Part shown: piece after piece, positions 17,785 to 25,638 of the stretch
Layout of the letters: every line of letters starts with the position of its first letter
Numbering within the stretch: the stretch's first letter is position 1
DNA from: JAJECS01 sp965262745
GTDB taxonomy: Bacteria > Chloroflexota > UBA11872
Assembly (NCBI GenBank): GCA_965262745.1
Contig: OZ253558.1
Span: 806,001 to 870,000 of the forward strand
DNA length: 64,000 nt
Reading direction: 5' to 3'
Translations under genes and position numbers: made by a program
Notes under the pieces: generated by a model
What the model was told of the DNA's origin: nothing
The model's input: only the letters and a program-made list of their open reading frames with translations
The model's database searches: none

Positions 17785-18699
17785 TCAGTTGGTCCAGGCG
17801 CTGGCCTGCGGGTCAAGCGCCTCACGGAGCCCGTCGCCCAGAAGATTCATCGACATGACCGTGACGAAGATCGCGACGCCGTGTGGGATGGATACCCACG
17901 GCGCCGTGCGGAGGTAACGTCGGCCCTCGGAGAGCTCCAGCCCCCATTCGGGGGTCGGAGGCTCGGCGCCCAACCCGAGGAAGCCTAGTCCGGCGGCCGC
18001 GATGATCGACGACGCGAGTCCAAGGGTGGCCATGATGATGATGGGGCTCATGAGGTTGGGCAGCACGTGGCGCAGCATGATGCGGGTCTCGCGCATGCCC
18101 ACGGCTCGCGCCGCACGCACATACACCAGTTCACGCGCCGACAGGGTGGCACCCCGCACGACGCGCGCGTAGTAGGGAATGGCCGAGATTCCGAGCGCGA
18201 CCAGCGCGTTGTTGATGCCAGGTCCCAGCGTCGAGACAATGACGATGGCGAGCAGGATGCCGGGAAAGGCCAGCATCACATCCAGCACACGACTGATCAG
18301 CCAGTCGGTCTTGCCGCCCAAGAACCCCGCGATCAAGCCGACCAGCGTGCCCCCAATGGCGGCTATGGCGACCGCAAGAAAGCCAATGCGCAGCGAGATA
18401 CGTGCCGCATGAACGACGCGGGTGAAGACATCTCGCCCCACACGATCCGTACCCAGGAGATGCCCTCCCTCGCCAGGCGGCGAATTGAACAAGTCTGGGT
18501 TGTAGTAGTTGAGGGAAAAGGGGGCGATGACATCGGCCAGAATCGCGACGATAGCGATAGCGATCAGCACAACTCCGCCGACGATGGCTGCCTTGTTGCG
18601 ACGGAACCGCCGCCAAGCGAGTCCCCACTCGCTACGCGCGGCCGCCGCGTCGCCGCTTGCGAGCGCCTGCTCGACCATCAGGTCGTCAGTCGACGCCAC
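17785..18699 (-). CDS. ABC transporter permease, DppC/OppC type
   Basis: A 304-residue inner-membrane permease of the peptide/nickel family. It has an N-terminal helix (AAIVGGVVLIAIAIVAIL), the HLLGTDRVGRDVFTRV segment, and the coupling loop LVYVRAARAVGMRETRIMLRHVLPN that docks on the ATPase. The end GDGLREALDP is standard for DppC. It is third in a leftward set of binding protein, DppB-like and DppC-like genes. No ATPase gene adjoins the set: downstream lies the convergent DegV gene. Confidence 0.92.
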   Translation of the reverse strand: MASTDDLMVEQALASGDAAAARSEWGLAWRRFRRNKAAIVGGVVLIAIAIVAILADVIAPFSLNYYNPDLFNSPPGEGGHLLGTDRVGRDVFTRVVHAARISLRIGFLAVAIAAIGGTLVGLIAGFLGGKTDWLISRVLDVMLAFPGILLAIVIVSTLGPGINNALVALGISAIPYYARVVRGATLSARELVYVRAARAVGMRETRIMLRHVLPNLMSPIIIMATLGLASSIIAAAGLGFLGLGAEPPTPEWGLELSEGRRYLRTAPWVSIPHGVAIFVTVMSMNLLGDGLREALDPQASAWTN

Positions 18700-18803
18700 G
18701 GCTGCCTGCTCGGAGGGAAGTTGTGGTCGCCATCGAGACGGCGGCGACCAGGGAGACCAGCCGATCGATACCCCGCCGCACGGCGCCCCGAAGATGCCTC
18801 ACG

Positions 18804-19754
18804 TTATGTCTGTAGCCGCACGCGCGGATCCACGTAGGTATAGAGCACGTCCACGACGATATTGACCGCGACATAGACGAGTGATGCGAACATGACAAGG
18901 GCTTGCACAACCGGATAGTTCCGGCGCTGCACGGCCTCCACGAGTTCAAAGCCGAGGCCCTGCCGCGTGAACACCACCTCAACCACGATGGCGCCGGCAA
19001 GCAGGCTGCCGAACTGCAAGCCAACGATGGTGATGACCGGAATCAAGCTGTTTTTAAGCGCATGGCGAATCACCACAGCCGACTCCCGGAGGCCCTTGGC
19101 GCGAGCCGTCCTTATGAAATCGCGACTCATGACGTCGAGCATGGATGAGCGAGTCATCCGAGCAATGATCGCGGCTGCGCTCACGCCAAGCGTGACGGCG
19201 GGCATGATGATCCCTTCGGGCTTATCCTGCCCTAGAGCGGGCAGCCAGCCAAGGTTGACGCTGAACACGTAGATGAGCACGATCCCAAAGAAGAAGTCGG
19301 GCACCGACACGCCGAACACAGCCACGACCTGTCCCGTGTAGTCAATCCAGGAATGGTGCCTGATGGCCGAGACCATGCCCGAGGCAAGCCCCACCAACAA
19401 CGCGACACCCATTCCAGCCAACGTGATCTTCAAAGTCTCGGGGAACAGCTCCTTGACGAGTTCGCCGATCTGCTGATTCGTCTGAAATGACCGGCCGAAA
19501 TCACCGGTCACCACATCCCTCGCGTACAGCGCGAACTGCACGGGGATGGAGTCGTTGAGGTGATAGGACTCGCGGAGCCGCTCGACCGCTTCCAATGGAA
19601 TGCGGCTCGTAAAAATCGACGATTCGCCGCGTGACTCGAGGAGAATCGAGACGGGATCGCCGGGGATCAGGCGCAGGAGGACAAATACGAGGAGCAAGAC
19701 TCCAATGAGTACCGGCACTGCGGCCAGCACTCGGATGATGATGTATTTGCCCAT
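18804..19754 (-). CDS. ABC transporter permease, DppB/OppB type
   Basis: A 316-residue permease. It starts with MGKYIIIRVLAAVPVLIGV and has LLRLIPGDPV, GDFGRSF, a coupling loop with DFIRTARAKGL followed by VVIRHALKN, and the ending VVDVLYTYVDPRVRL, all typical of DppB. It would form the heterodimeric channel with the DppC-like protein 104 bases downstream, using the substrate-binding protein 54 bases upstream. Confidence 0.93.
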   Translation of the reverse strand: MGKYIIIRVLAAVPVLIGVLLLVFVLLRLIPGDPVSILLESRGESSIFTSRIPLEAVERLRESYHLNDSIPVQFALYARDVVTGDFGRSFQTNQQIGELVKELFPETLKITLAGMGVALLVGLASGMVSAIRHHSWIDYTGQVVAVFGVSVPDFFFGIVLIYVFSVNLGWLPALGQDKPEGIIMPAVTLGVSAAAIIARMTRSSMLDVMSRDFIRTARAKGLRESAVVIRHALKNSLIPVITIVGLQFGSLLAGAIVVEVVFTRQGLGFELVEAVQRRNYPVVQALVMFASLVYVAVNIVVDVLYTYVDPRVRLQT

Positions 19755-19808
19755 TCCTGCGCCAGATCACCGTCCGGCGATTTCAATCCCTCCTTGTGGG
19801 ACCTAGTC

Positions 19809-21698
19809 CTAGCCCTCCGTCGAGTAGATGTCGAAGGGGTAGGGCGCCGTCAGAATCGTGTGGAAGATGCGTCCGCCGACCTTGTTCGTATTGGCCGGGA
19901 AGAGCGATCCCCACTCGACCAACGGAATACCCAGGGCCTGCTCCATGAGGATCGTGTGCACACGATTCGTCATCTGCGCGCGCTGCGCCTGGTCGGGCTC
20001 ACTGCGCACGGCATCGAGCAAGCTGTCGATCTCCTCGTTGACGAACCAGGTGTAGGCACGGTTGCCCGGCACGCCGAAGTTGCGGGAGTGATAGACGGTA
20101 TCGAGCACCAAGCCGCCTTCCAGGCCCACGCCGCCCTGCCACTTGTGCGTGTGCAAGCCTTGCAGGTATTGCTCGACAGCGGTGCCCCACTCCATGTTGG
20201 GCGTGGCCACCGAAATGCCGATCGCGTTCTCGATGTTGAGCTTGTACGGCTGTGAGAACGGATTCGGCGTGTCGGGGAATGAGATTTCCAGCAGCTGTCC
20301 GCCTGAGTCGTAGCGAAAACCATCGCTGCCGCGCGCGTAGCCAGCCTCATCGAGGATCTGGTTGGCCTTTTCGATGTTGAAGTCGTAGAAGCCGTCCAGG
20401 TCCGGGTTGTAGCCGACGGTTCCCGGCGTGAGCAGGCTGCCCGCGATCGCGCCAAAGCCCAGGGTGACGCTTCGCGTGACCGTGCCACGGTCGGTGGCGT
20501 GGATCAGGGCCTTGCGCACCGCCAAGTCTTCCGTGGGGAAATTGGAGGTGTTGGTCTGCAAGTACCACGGCTGCCCGGGGCCAAGCCCGATAAAGACCTG
20601 ATGCGCCGGGTCCTGGAAGAACGGCTGCAGCTCGGTGAGGCTGTAGTGGTGCATCCAGCTCAGCTCGTTGGCCTCGTAGGCCGCAACCTTGGCTGACACG
20701 TCGGTAAGCTCGAACGATGTCCACTCGTCCGCGAACGCCGGCCCCTGGTTGTTCGCCCAGGGCGGACCCCAGTTGTAGTCATCGTTACGGACCATCGTGA
20801 GTGAAATATTCTCTTTCCACTCCTTGAACTTGTACGGTCCGGTGCTCACGGGATTTCGCGTGAGATCCTCACCGTATTCCGCCACGGCCTTGGGCGATGC
20901 AAACACGGCGGAGCCACCGGCAAGGAGGTCAAGGAAAAATACGTTGACCTCGGTCAGCACGAGCACCAGCGTGAACTCACCGGGCGCCGACGTGCTGGCC
21001 AGCTGGCTCCCAATGTTCGCGTTCCAGCCGGGATTCATGCTGGGGTCCATCCACAAGTCGAAATTGAACTTGGCCGCCTCGGCGTTGAACGGCGTGCCGT
21101 CGTGGAACTGCACGTCGTTTCGGAGCTGGAACGTGTAGGTCAGCAGATCGTCGGAAACCGTCCAGTCCGCCGCGAGCCAAGGGGCCAACTGCCCACCCGG
21201 CCCGTGTGCAATCAGCGCGTCGAAGAGGGGCTGGCCTCCACCCATCAGCGACCAGCCGTCCGGGAAATGCAGCGGGTCGAGGTTGTTGATGGCGCCGGGC
21301 GCCGCGTGCGTGATCTTGCCGCCGTATTGCGGGTTGTAGGGCGTGAGGTCACGGTAGTTGCCGAAGCGCACGGCCTTGACGGGGCCGATTTCGAAGACGC
21401 CCTCAGCCTGCGTCTCCTGGGGGACCTCAACAATCCTCTCGACGATCTTCTCGACTTGTTGGGTCACGACCCTTTCGACCTGGACTTCCTTGATGACCTC
21501 TTTCTCCACCACCGTCTCGACCTGGACTTCTTTGATCTCGGTGACGGTGACGATCTTCTCGACCTGAACTTCGACCGGAACTTCGATGGTGCGGACCTCG
21601 GTCTCGCCGCACGCAGCCAGCGCCGCCGCACCGACACCGCCTGCGAGGCCAAGTGCTCCGAGGCGCACAACCTGCCGCCTGTTCATGGATTTCGACAT
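19809..21698 (-). CDS. Extracellular solute-binding protein family 5 (peptide-type), Tat lipoprotein with repeat stalk
   Basis: A 629-residue lipoprotein. The signal has a twin-arginine start (SMNRRQVVRLG), a hydrophobic core and lipobox LAAC with Cys30. Residues 34-98 are a stalk of V-E-K-x-V-T/I-K-E-V-Q-V-E repeats. The mature family-5 binding domain follows: GGQPLFDALIAHG, LTYTFQLRNDVQFHDGTPFNAEA, TGPYKFKEW, and KALIHATDRGTVTRSVTLG. The stalk resembles that of the vWA protein at 9.4-11.5 kb. ATG 21698 is chosen because it gives an intact Tat signal; upstream bases add 72 unrelated residues. The ligand is probably a peptide or other amphiphile, but is not determined. Confidence 0.92.
   Translation of the reverse strand: MSKSMNRRQVVRLGALGLAGGVGAAALAACGETEVRTIEVPVEVQVEKIVTVTEIKEVQVETVVEKEVIKEVQVERVVTQQVEKIVERIVEVPQETQAEGVFEIGPVKAVRFGNYRDLTPYNPQYGGKITHAAPGAINNLDPLHFPDGWSLMGGGQPLFDALIAHGPGGQLAPWLAADWTVSDDLLTYTFQLRNDVQFHDGTPFNAEAAKFNFDLWMDPSMNPGWNANIGSQLASTSAPGEFTLVLVLTEVNVFFLDLLAGGSAVFASPKAVAEYGEDLTRNPVSTGPYKFKEWKENISLTMVRNDDYNWGPPWANNQGPAFADEWTSFELTDVSAKVAAYEANELSWMHHYSLTELQPFFQDPAHQVFIGLGPGQPWYLQTNTSNFPTEDLAVRKALIHATDRGTVTRSVTLGFGAIAGSLLTPGTVGYNPDLDGFYDFNIEKANQILDEAGYARGSDGFRYDSGGQLLEISFPDTPNPFSQPYKLNIENAIGISVATPNMEWGTAVEQYLQGLHTHKWQGGVGLEGGLVLDTVYHSRNFGVPGNRAYTWFVNEEIDSLLDAVRSEPDQAQRAQMTNRVHTILMEQALGIPLVEWGSLFPANTNKVGGRIFHTILTAPYPFDIYSTEG
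21405..21599 (-). repeat. Coding repeat: Val/Glu/Lys-rich stalk of the binding protein
   Basis: In-frame imperfect units such as VPVEVQVEK, IKEVQVETVV and IKEVQVERVV follow directly on the lipid-anchored Cys. They are close in sequence to the stalk of the unrelated vWA protein. Confidence 0.75.
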
Positions 21699-22001
21699 TT
21701 GTCTCTTTCCCTCCCGCGACAGTCGTCGCAGCCGAACTCGACGCTCCTGACAATCGCCCGCATGAGGCCGAGTTCGCCAGTCCGTCCCAGCGCGGACTTT
21801 ACCACTCAGAGAGTCTTGGCACTGAGCATCGCCAGGGGTGAGGCAATTCACCACTAAAGTGCGGATGGGCAGCCCGCCGCCCGCGGGCGGCGCCGCGGGC
21901 TCGTGTGGATTCATCCGCGGCCGAGTCGCACTTGGCCTCCCGCTTTCGCCGGCACGAGCGGACGCAATCGGCCAACAATCAGATTTCGAGAGGCCGAAAC
22001 G
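21699..22001. other. Intergenic region between the binding-protein operon and the alaS-accB operon
   Basis: No gene is seen. A perfect 18-base GC palindrome, 21875-21892, lies about 110 bases past the end of the accB-like gene. It could end that operon, but lacks a T run and is centred without a loop. The promoter of the binding-protein operon should lie here, but I see no convincing box pair. Confidence 0.4.
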
Positions 22002-22436
22002 CTACTCCGAGGGCGTTAGTCGGGCGATGGCTTGGCCGTATTCGACGGGCTGTCCGTCGGGCACCAGAAAAGCCTCGATCGTGCCATCGAACGGCGCCGG
22101 CACGTCATGAAACACACCCAGCACGTCCACGAAGCCAACCGGGGCCCCTTCATCCAATGCGTCGCCAGGCTCCGCGATCGGATCGGCAGCGTCCTCGGGC
22201 CGCCGATGAAAGATCCCGACATGCCCGGTTCGGGCCACCGGTGCATCGGCAGCCTCGGATTCCTCCGGCTCCGGCGCGCTGGCGGATGTCGGGGTCGGGT
22301 CCGCGAGCCTTAGACGAATCGTGTGACGCTCGTCGGCAATCTCAAGCTCCTCGAGCCGCGCGCTGCGAGCCGTCTCGACAAGGCCGGGAAGCACGTCGCG
22401 AAGCGCGCGTTCCCACTCGTCAGTCAACGAGCACAC
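22002..22436 (-). CDS. Biotin/lipoyl-domain (AccB-like) protein lacking the acceptor lysine
   Basis: A 144-residue protein with the layout of the acetyl-CoA carboxylase carrier AccB: a helical N-terminus (LEELEIADERHTIRLRL), an acidic Ala/Pro linker, and a C-terminal biotinyl fold with GDALDEGAPV, APFDGTIEAFLV and DGQPVEYGQAIARL. In the hairpin where AccB has E-A-M-K-M, residues 104-108 are D-V-L-G-V, so the biotinylated Lys is replaced by Gly107 and there is no nearby lysine. It cannot be biotinylated or lipoylated in the usual way. It is last in the operon, 15 bases after efp, where accB is often found; no accC follows. Confidence 0.75.
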   Translation of the reverse strand: MCSLTDEWERALRDVLPGLVETARSARLEELEIADERHTIRLRLADPTPTSASAPEPEESEAADAPVARTGHVGIFHRRPEDAADPIAEPGDALDEGAPVGFVDVLGVFHDVPAPFDGTIEAFLVPDGQPVEYGQAIARLTPSE

Positions 22437-22451
22437 CCCAAGCGCGCCTTG

Positions 22452-23018
22452 TCATGCTTGGCCGACGCGCGTCATGTACTGGCCCGTGCGCGTATCGACG
22501 CGGATGACGTCGCCGGTGTTAATGAAAAGCGGCACGTCGATCTGAAGGCCCGTCGTCAACGTCGCGGGCTTGGCCGCGGCCGTCGCCGTATCGCCGCGGA
22601 GGCCTGGCTCCGTGTGAGCAACGCCAATGTCGACGGCGACGGGAAGCGTAAGACCAATCGTGCGCCCCTCAAACGTTGTCAGCTCAAGCTCAAGACCGTC
22701 AACCAAATATTGGGCGGCTGCGCCGACCTCAGCCGCGGCAAGCGCGACCTCCTCGAAGGTCTGCATATTCATAAAGTGATAGGTGTCGGAACTCCGGTAG
22801 AGGAATTGCGCCGGGTCAACATCCAACCGCACCCGCTCGAAGCGCTGGCTCGCTTGGAACACGCGGTCGGTGGTTGTTTGGTTGACAATGTCGCGCAGCC
22901 TGAGCTTGGTCTGAGCACTGCCGCGGCCAACCTTCTGATGCTGGTGCTCGACAATCGAATAGAGCGTGCCGTCGATCCGCACGACATTTCCGCGCCGCAG
23001 CTCGCCAGGGTCAACCAC
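22452..23018 (-). CDS. efp: Elongation factor P
   Basis: A 188-residue, three-domain EF-P, which relieves ribosome stalling at proline runs. It starts VDPGELRRGNVVRIDGTLY and ends with the family's last domain (LQIDVPLFINTGDVIRVDTRTGQYMTRV). The tip loop that reaches the peptidyl transferase centre reads HQKVGRGSA, with Arg32 where lysine-type EF-Ps have the modified Lys. Arg at this place is typical of EF-Ps rhamnosylated by EarP, or could be unmodified; no EarP gene is in the window. GTG 23018 fits the family length. It sits between pepQ and the accB-like gene. Confidence 0.93.
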   Translation of the reverse strand: MVDPGELRRGNVVRIDGTLYSIVEHQHQKVGRGSAQTKLRLRDIVNQTTTDRVFQASQRFERVRLDVDPAQFLYRSSDTYHFMNMQTFEEVALAAAEVGAAAQYLVDGLELELTTFEGRTIGLTLPVAVDIGVAHTEPGLRGDTATAAAKPATLTTGLQIDVPLFINTGDVIRVDTRTGQYMTRVGQA

Positions 23019-23048
23019 GAGATGGTCTCAGGCGACTCGGTGCGGCAA

Positions 23049-24131
23049 TCATTTGGGCGCCTGCGTCAGGATATCGACGCCGCCGTCCTGCACCAGCACC
23101 AGATCTTCAATGCGTACGCCGCCCCATCCGGGGAGATACACACCCGGCTCCACCGACGTGATCATGCCTGACGCGAGCGTGTCGTCGGAGCGCACCGAGA
23201 GTCGCGGGGCCTCGTGAATCTCGAGCCCCACGCCGTGCCCCGTGCCATGGCCGAAATCTTTGCCGTGCCCCGCCGCTGCAATCGGATCGCGCGCCAGCGC
23301 GTCGGCGTCCCGCCCCGAGATACCGGCGCGCAAGCCGGCTTCAGCGGCGCGCTGCGCTTCGAGCACGAGGCCGTATATCCGCTGAAAGGTCGCATCCGCT
23401 TCACCGGCGACAAACGTCCGCGTGATGTCGGAACAATAGCCCTTGAGCCTGGCGCCCAGGTCAACGATCACCGGCTCCCCTTCAGCGATGGCGTGGTCGC
23501 CCGGCTGGTGGTGGGCCATTGCCGCGTTCGGCCCGGCGGCGACGATGGTGTCAAACGCCGGCCCTTCCGCGCCAAGGTCGCGCATGGCCGTCTCGAGCCG
23601 ATTGGCCAGCTCGCGCTCCCTGACGCCTGGTTGGATCCACGCCGCTGCTCGTGCCATCACCTGGTCGGCGATCTCGACAGCCTCGCGCATCACAGCGGTC
23701 TCGGCTGGGTCCTTGATCACTCGGAGTCGCTCGACGACGTCCGCGCATGGCACCAGGCGCGCCGGCGTCGTCAGCTCGGCAAGCCGCGCTTCAAGCTTCT
23801 GGAACCCGGCATAGGTCAGATGCTCGGGCTCAAACCCGACGCGGGTCGCGCCCGCCGCCGCCACCGCATCCGCCAGCCCTTCAAGCGGGTCCGACGCCTC
23901 CACCACGGTGAATGCCGGCGCTTGCTCGCCCGCCTGCACGGTGTAGCGAAAGTCCGTGACAAGCACCTGCTGCTCGACGCCAATCACTAGCACGCCGGCG
24001 CTTCCCGCAAATCCACTTAGGTAGCGGCGATTGGCGGCGCCGTGGATCAGCAGAACGTCCACGCCGAGCTCAGCAAGCTGCGACGAGACCCGCCCCGGAC
24101 GAGCTCCGCTCGTCAGATCGCTATTACTCAC
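23049..24131 (-). CDS. pepQ: Xaa-Pro peptidase, M24 family
   Basis: A 360-residue aminopeptidase that removes residues preceding proline. The N-terminal creatinase-like domain carries RRYLSGFAGSAG. The pita-bread catalytic domain has all five metal ligands in order: D224 (VDLGA), D235 (SDITRTF), H299 (GHGTGHGVG), E328 (SVEPG) and E342 (RIEDLV). Its start overlaps the mltG stop by four bases (ATGA). The pepQ-efp neighbourhood is widespread in bacteria. Confidence 0.92.
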   Translation of the reverse strand: MSNSDLTSGARPGRVSSQLAELGVDVLLIHGAANRRYLSGFAGSAGVLVIGVEQQVLVTDFRYTVQAGEQAPAFTVVEASDPLEGLADAVAAAGATRVGFEPEHLTYAGFQKLEARLAELTTPARLVPCADVVERLRVIKDPAETAVMREAVEIADQVMARAAAWIQPGVRERELANRLETAMRDLGAEGPAFDTIVAAGPNAAMAHHQPGDHAIAEGEPVIVDLGARLKGYCSDITRTFVAGEADATFQRIYGLVLEAQRAAEAGLRAGISGRDADALARDPIAAAGHGKDFGHGTGHGVGLEIHEAPRLSVRSDDTLASGMITSVEPGVYLPGWGGVRIEDLVLVQDGGVDILTQAPK

Positions 24132-25183
24132 GGCAGGGCTCGATACTGCGCAATGTTGCGCTCATGCTCCTCGAGCGTCACCGAAAACGCATGGGATCCG
24201 TCGCCCTTGGCGACGAAGAAGATAAATGGCGTGTCGGTCGGACTGGCTGCTGCCTCGATCGATTTGAGGCCGGGGTTCGCTATCGGTCCCGGCATGAGGC
24301 CGGCGTGGAGATACGTGTTGTAGAGCGAGTCCACGCGAAAGTCCGCGCTGGTGAGGTCCGGCTTCCACCACCCCCGCCCACCATCGGCGCGACCCAGGGC
24401 GTATTGCACGGTTGGGTCTGCCTGCAGGGGGATGCCGAGCGTGAGGCGATTGGCGAAGACACCGGCAACCAATGCGTACTCCTCGTCGATTCGCGCCTCG
24501 CGCTCGACAACCGACGCGACGGTTATGAGGGCGTGCAAGTTCCAGCCGCGCGCCGCCGCCGAAGCACGCATGTCGACCGTCACAATATCATCGAAGCGTC
24601 GCAGCATGGCCCGGATCAGGTCTCCCGCGACCGTTCCAGCGTTGATCTGATAAGTGTCGGGAAATAGGTAGCCCTCGAGCGACACGCCGGGCGGGATGCT
24701 GCGCAGGAAGGGAAACTCGTTGGCAAGCTCGGCGACCTCGTTCCGTGCTATCGCCAGGAATTCGTCTCCGGAGATTTGGGATTGCTCGTCAAGCCGCTCG
24801 GCCATCTCCTCGATGCGGAATCCTTCCGGAAACGTCACGGTCTGTTCCACGGCCTGCCCGGCCTCCAGCGTGGAAAGGATTTCGTCCAGCGACATGTCTT
24901 GCCGCAGGAGATAGGCGCCCTGCCGCAGCCGCCCGTCGAGCCCGCGCCGATCGACGAGGAGGCGAAACAACAGATCGCTGCGAATCAGGCCATCGCGCTG
25001 CAGGGCGCGCCCAATGTCGCTCGTTGTCGCGCCCGGTGGAATGGTGAAAAACACGGTTTGCGCGGCCACCGGGGCCGGTGAGTCAGCAAACCGGCTCACC
25101 ACGTTGAAACCGAGGAACGCAATCGCGCCAACCGACAGCAGCACGATCACAAACGCTTGGATAAGAAGCGCAACGGCCCTCAC
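24128..25183 (-). CDS. mltG: Endolytic transglycosylase MltG
   Basis: A 351-residue membrane-anchored lytic transglycosylase that cuts nascent glycan and so ends peptidoglycan strands. One N-terminal helix (residues about 4-27) is followed by a LysM-like part (IPPGATTSDIGRAL) and the catalytic YceG domain, with LEGYLFPDTYQI (169-180) and ASVVEREA carrying the likely catalytic Glu227. Its presence argues for a peptidoglycan wall. It overlaps its neighbours on both sides by ATGA. Confidence 0.93.
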   Translation of the reverse strand: MRAVALLIQAFVIVLLSVGAIAFLGFNVVSRFADSPAPVAAQTVFFTIPPGATTSDIGRALQRDGLIRSDLLFRLLVDRRGLDGRLRQGAYLLRQDMSLDEILSTLEAGQAVEQTVTFPEGFRIEEMAERLDEQSQISGDEFLAIARNEVAELANEFPFLRSIPPGVSLEGYLFPDTYQINAGTVAGDLIRAMLRRFDDIVTVDMRASAAARGWNLHALITVASVVEREARIDEEYALVAGVFANRLTLGIPLQADPTVQYALGRADGGRGWWKPDLTSADFRVDSLYNTYLHAGLMPGPIANPGLKSIEAAASPTDTPFIFFVAKGDGSHAFSVTLEEHERNIAQYRALP

Positions 25184-25638
25184 CAGGCGCTCCGATCGTT
25201 CAGATAGTCGGACACCAGCACTTCGGCAGCGATCGCATCAACCGGACGCGGCGCCATCCGCGCCTGCGCGGCGGCAGTCGTGAGCCGCTCGTCGCGGAAC
25301 ACTACCGCGTCCATCGATCCCTCCAGCAGGTCACGGGCCCACTGGCGAGTACGCGCTGCCTGGGGGCCCTCGGTTCCATCCATCGACAACGGCAGCCCGA
25401 CCAGGATAGTTGCGTCGGGATAGTTCGCCACGATCGCCGCGAGGGCTGCCCGATCACGCATGAGGTCCCTCCGCTGGATGACCCGGTGATGGGCGACGAA
25501 TCCACCCGCGCCGTCCGAGATTGCCACGCCAATGCGGCGTGATCCCATGTCAAGCCCAATGATGCGCCGGCGGCGCGGTGGCGGCGGCTCGGCGGGCTCA
25601 ACCCGCCGGGATGGCCGTCGGCTCCGTGACCTGGACAT
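25180..25638 (-). CDS. ruvX: RuvX/YqgF family Holliday-junction resolvase-like protein
   Basis: About 152 residues of RNase H-like fold. RRIIGLDMGSRRIGVAISD holds the first catalytic Asp, ATILVGLPLSMDGTEG the second conserved strand, and VVFRDERLTT the third acidic position. The family takes part in pre-16S rRNA maturation and possibly junction resolution. The arginine-rich N-terminal extension before the fold is unusual. ATG 25638 is used; ATG 25686 would add 16 residues inside the upstream gene. Confidence 0.85.
   Translation of the reverse strand: MSRSRSRRPSRRVEPAEPPPPRRRRIIGLDMGSRRIGVAISDGAGGFVAHHRVIQRRDLMRDRAALAAIVANYPDATILVGLPLSMDGTEGPQAARTRQWARDLLEGSMDAVVFRDERLTTAAAQARMAPRPVDAIAAEVLVSDYLNDRSAW

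Noticed and set aside
21875..21892. GC palindrome as an intrinsic terminator
   Set aside because: It is a perfect palindrome with no loop and no T run, about 110 bases beyond the gene end. Kept only as a note.
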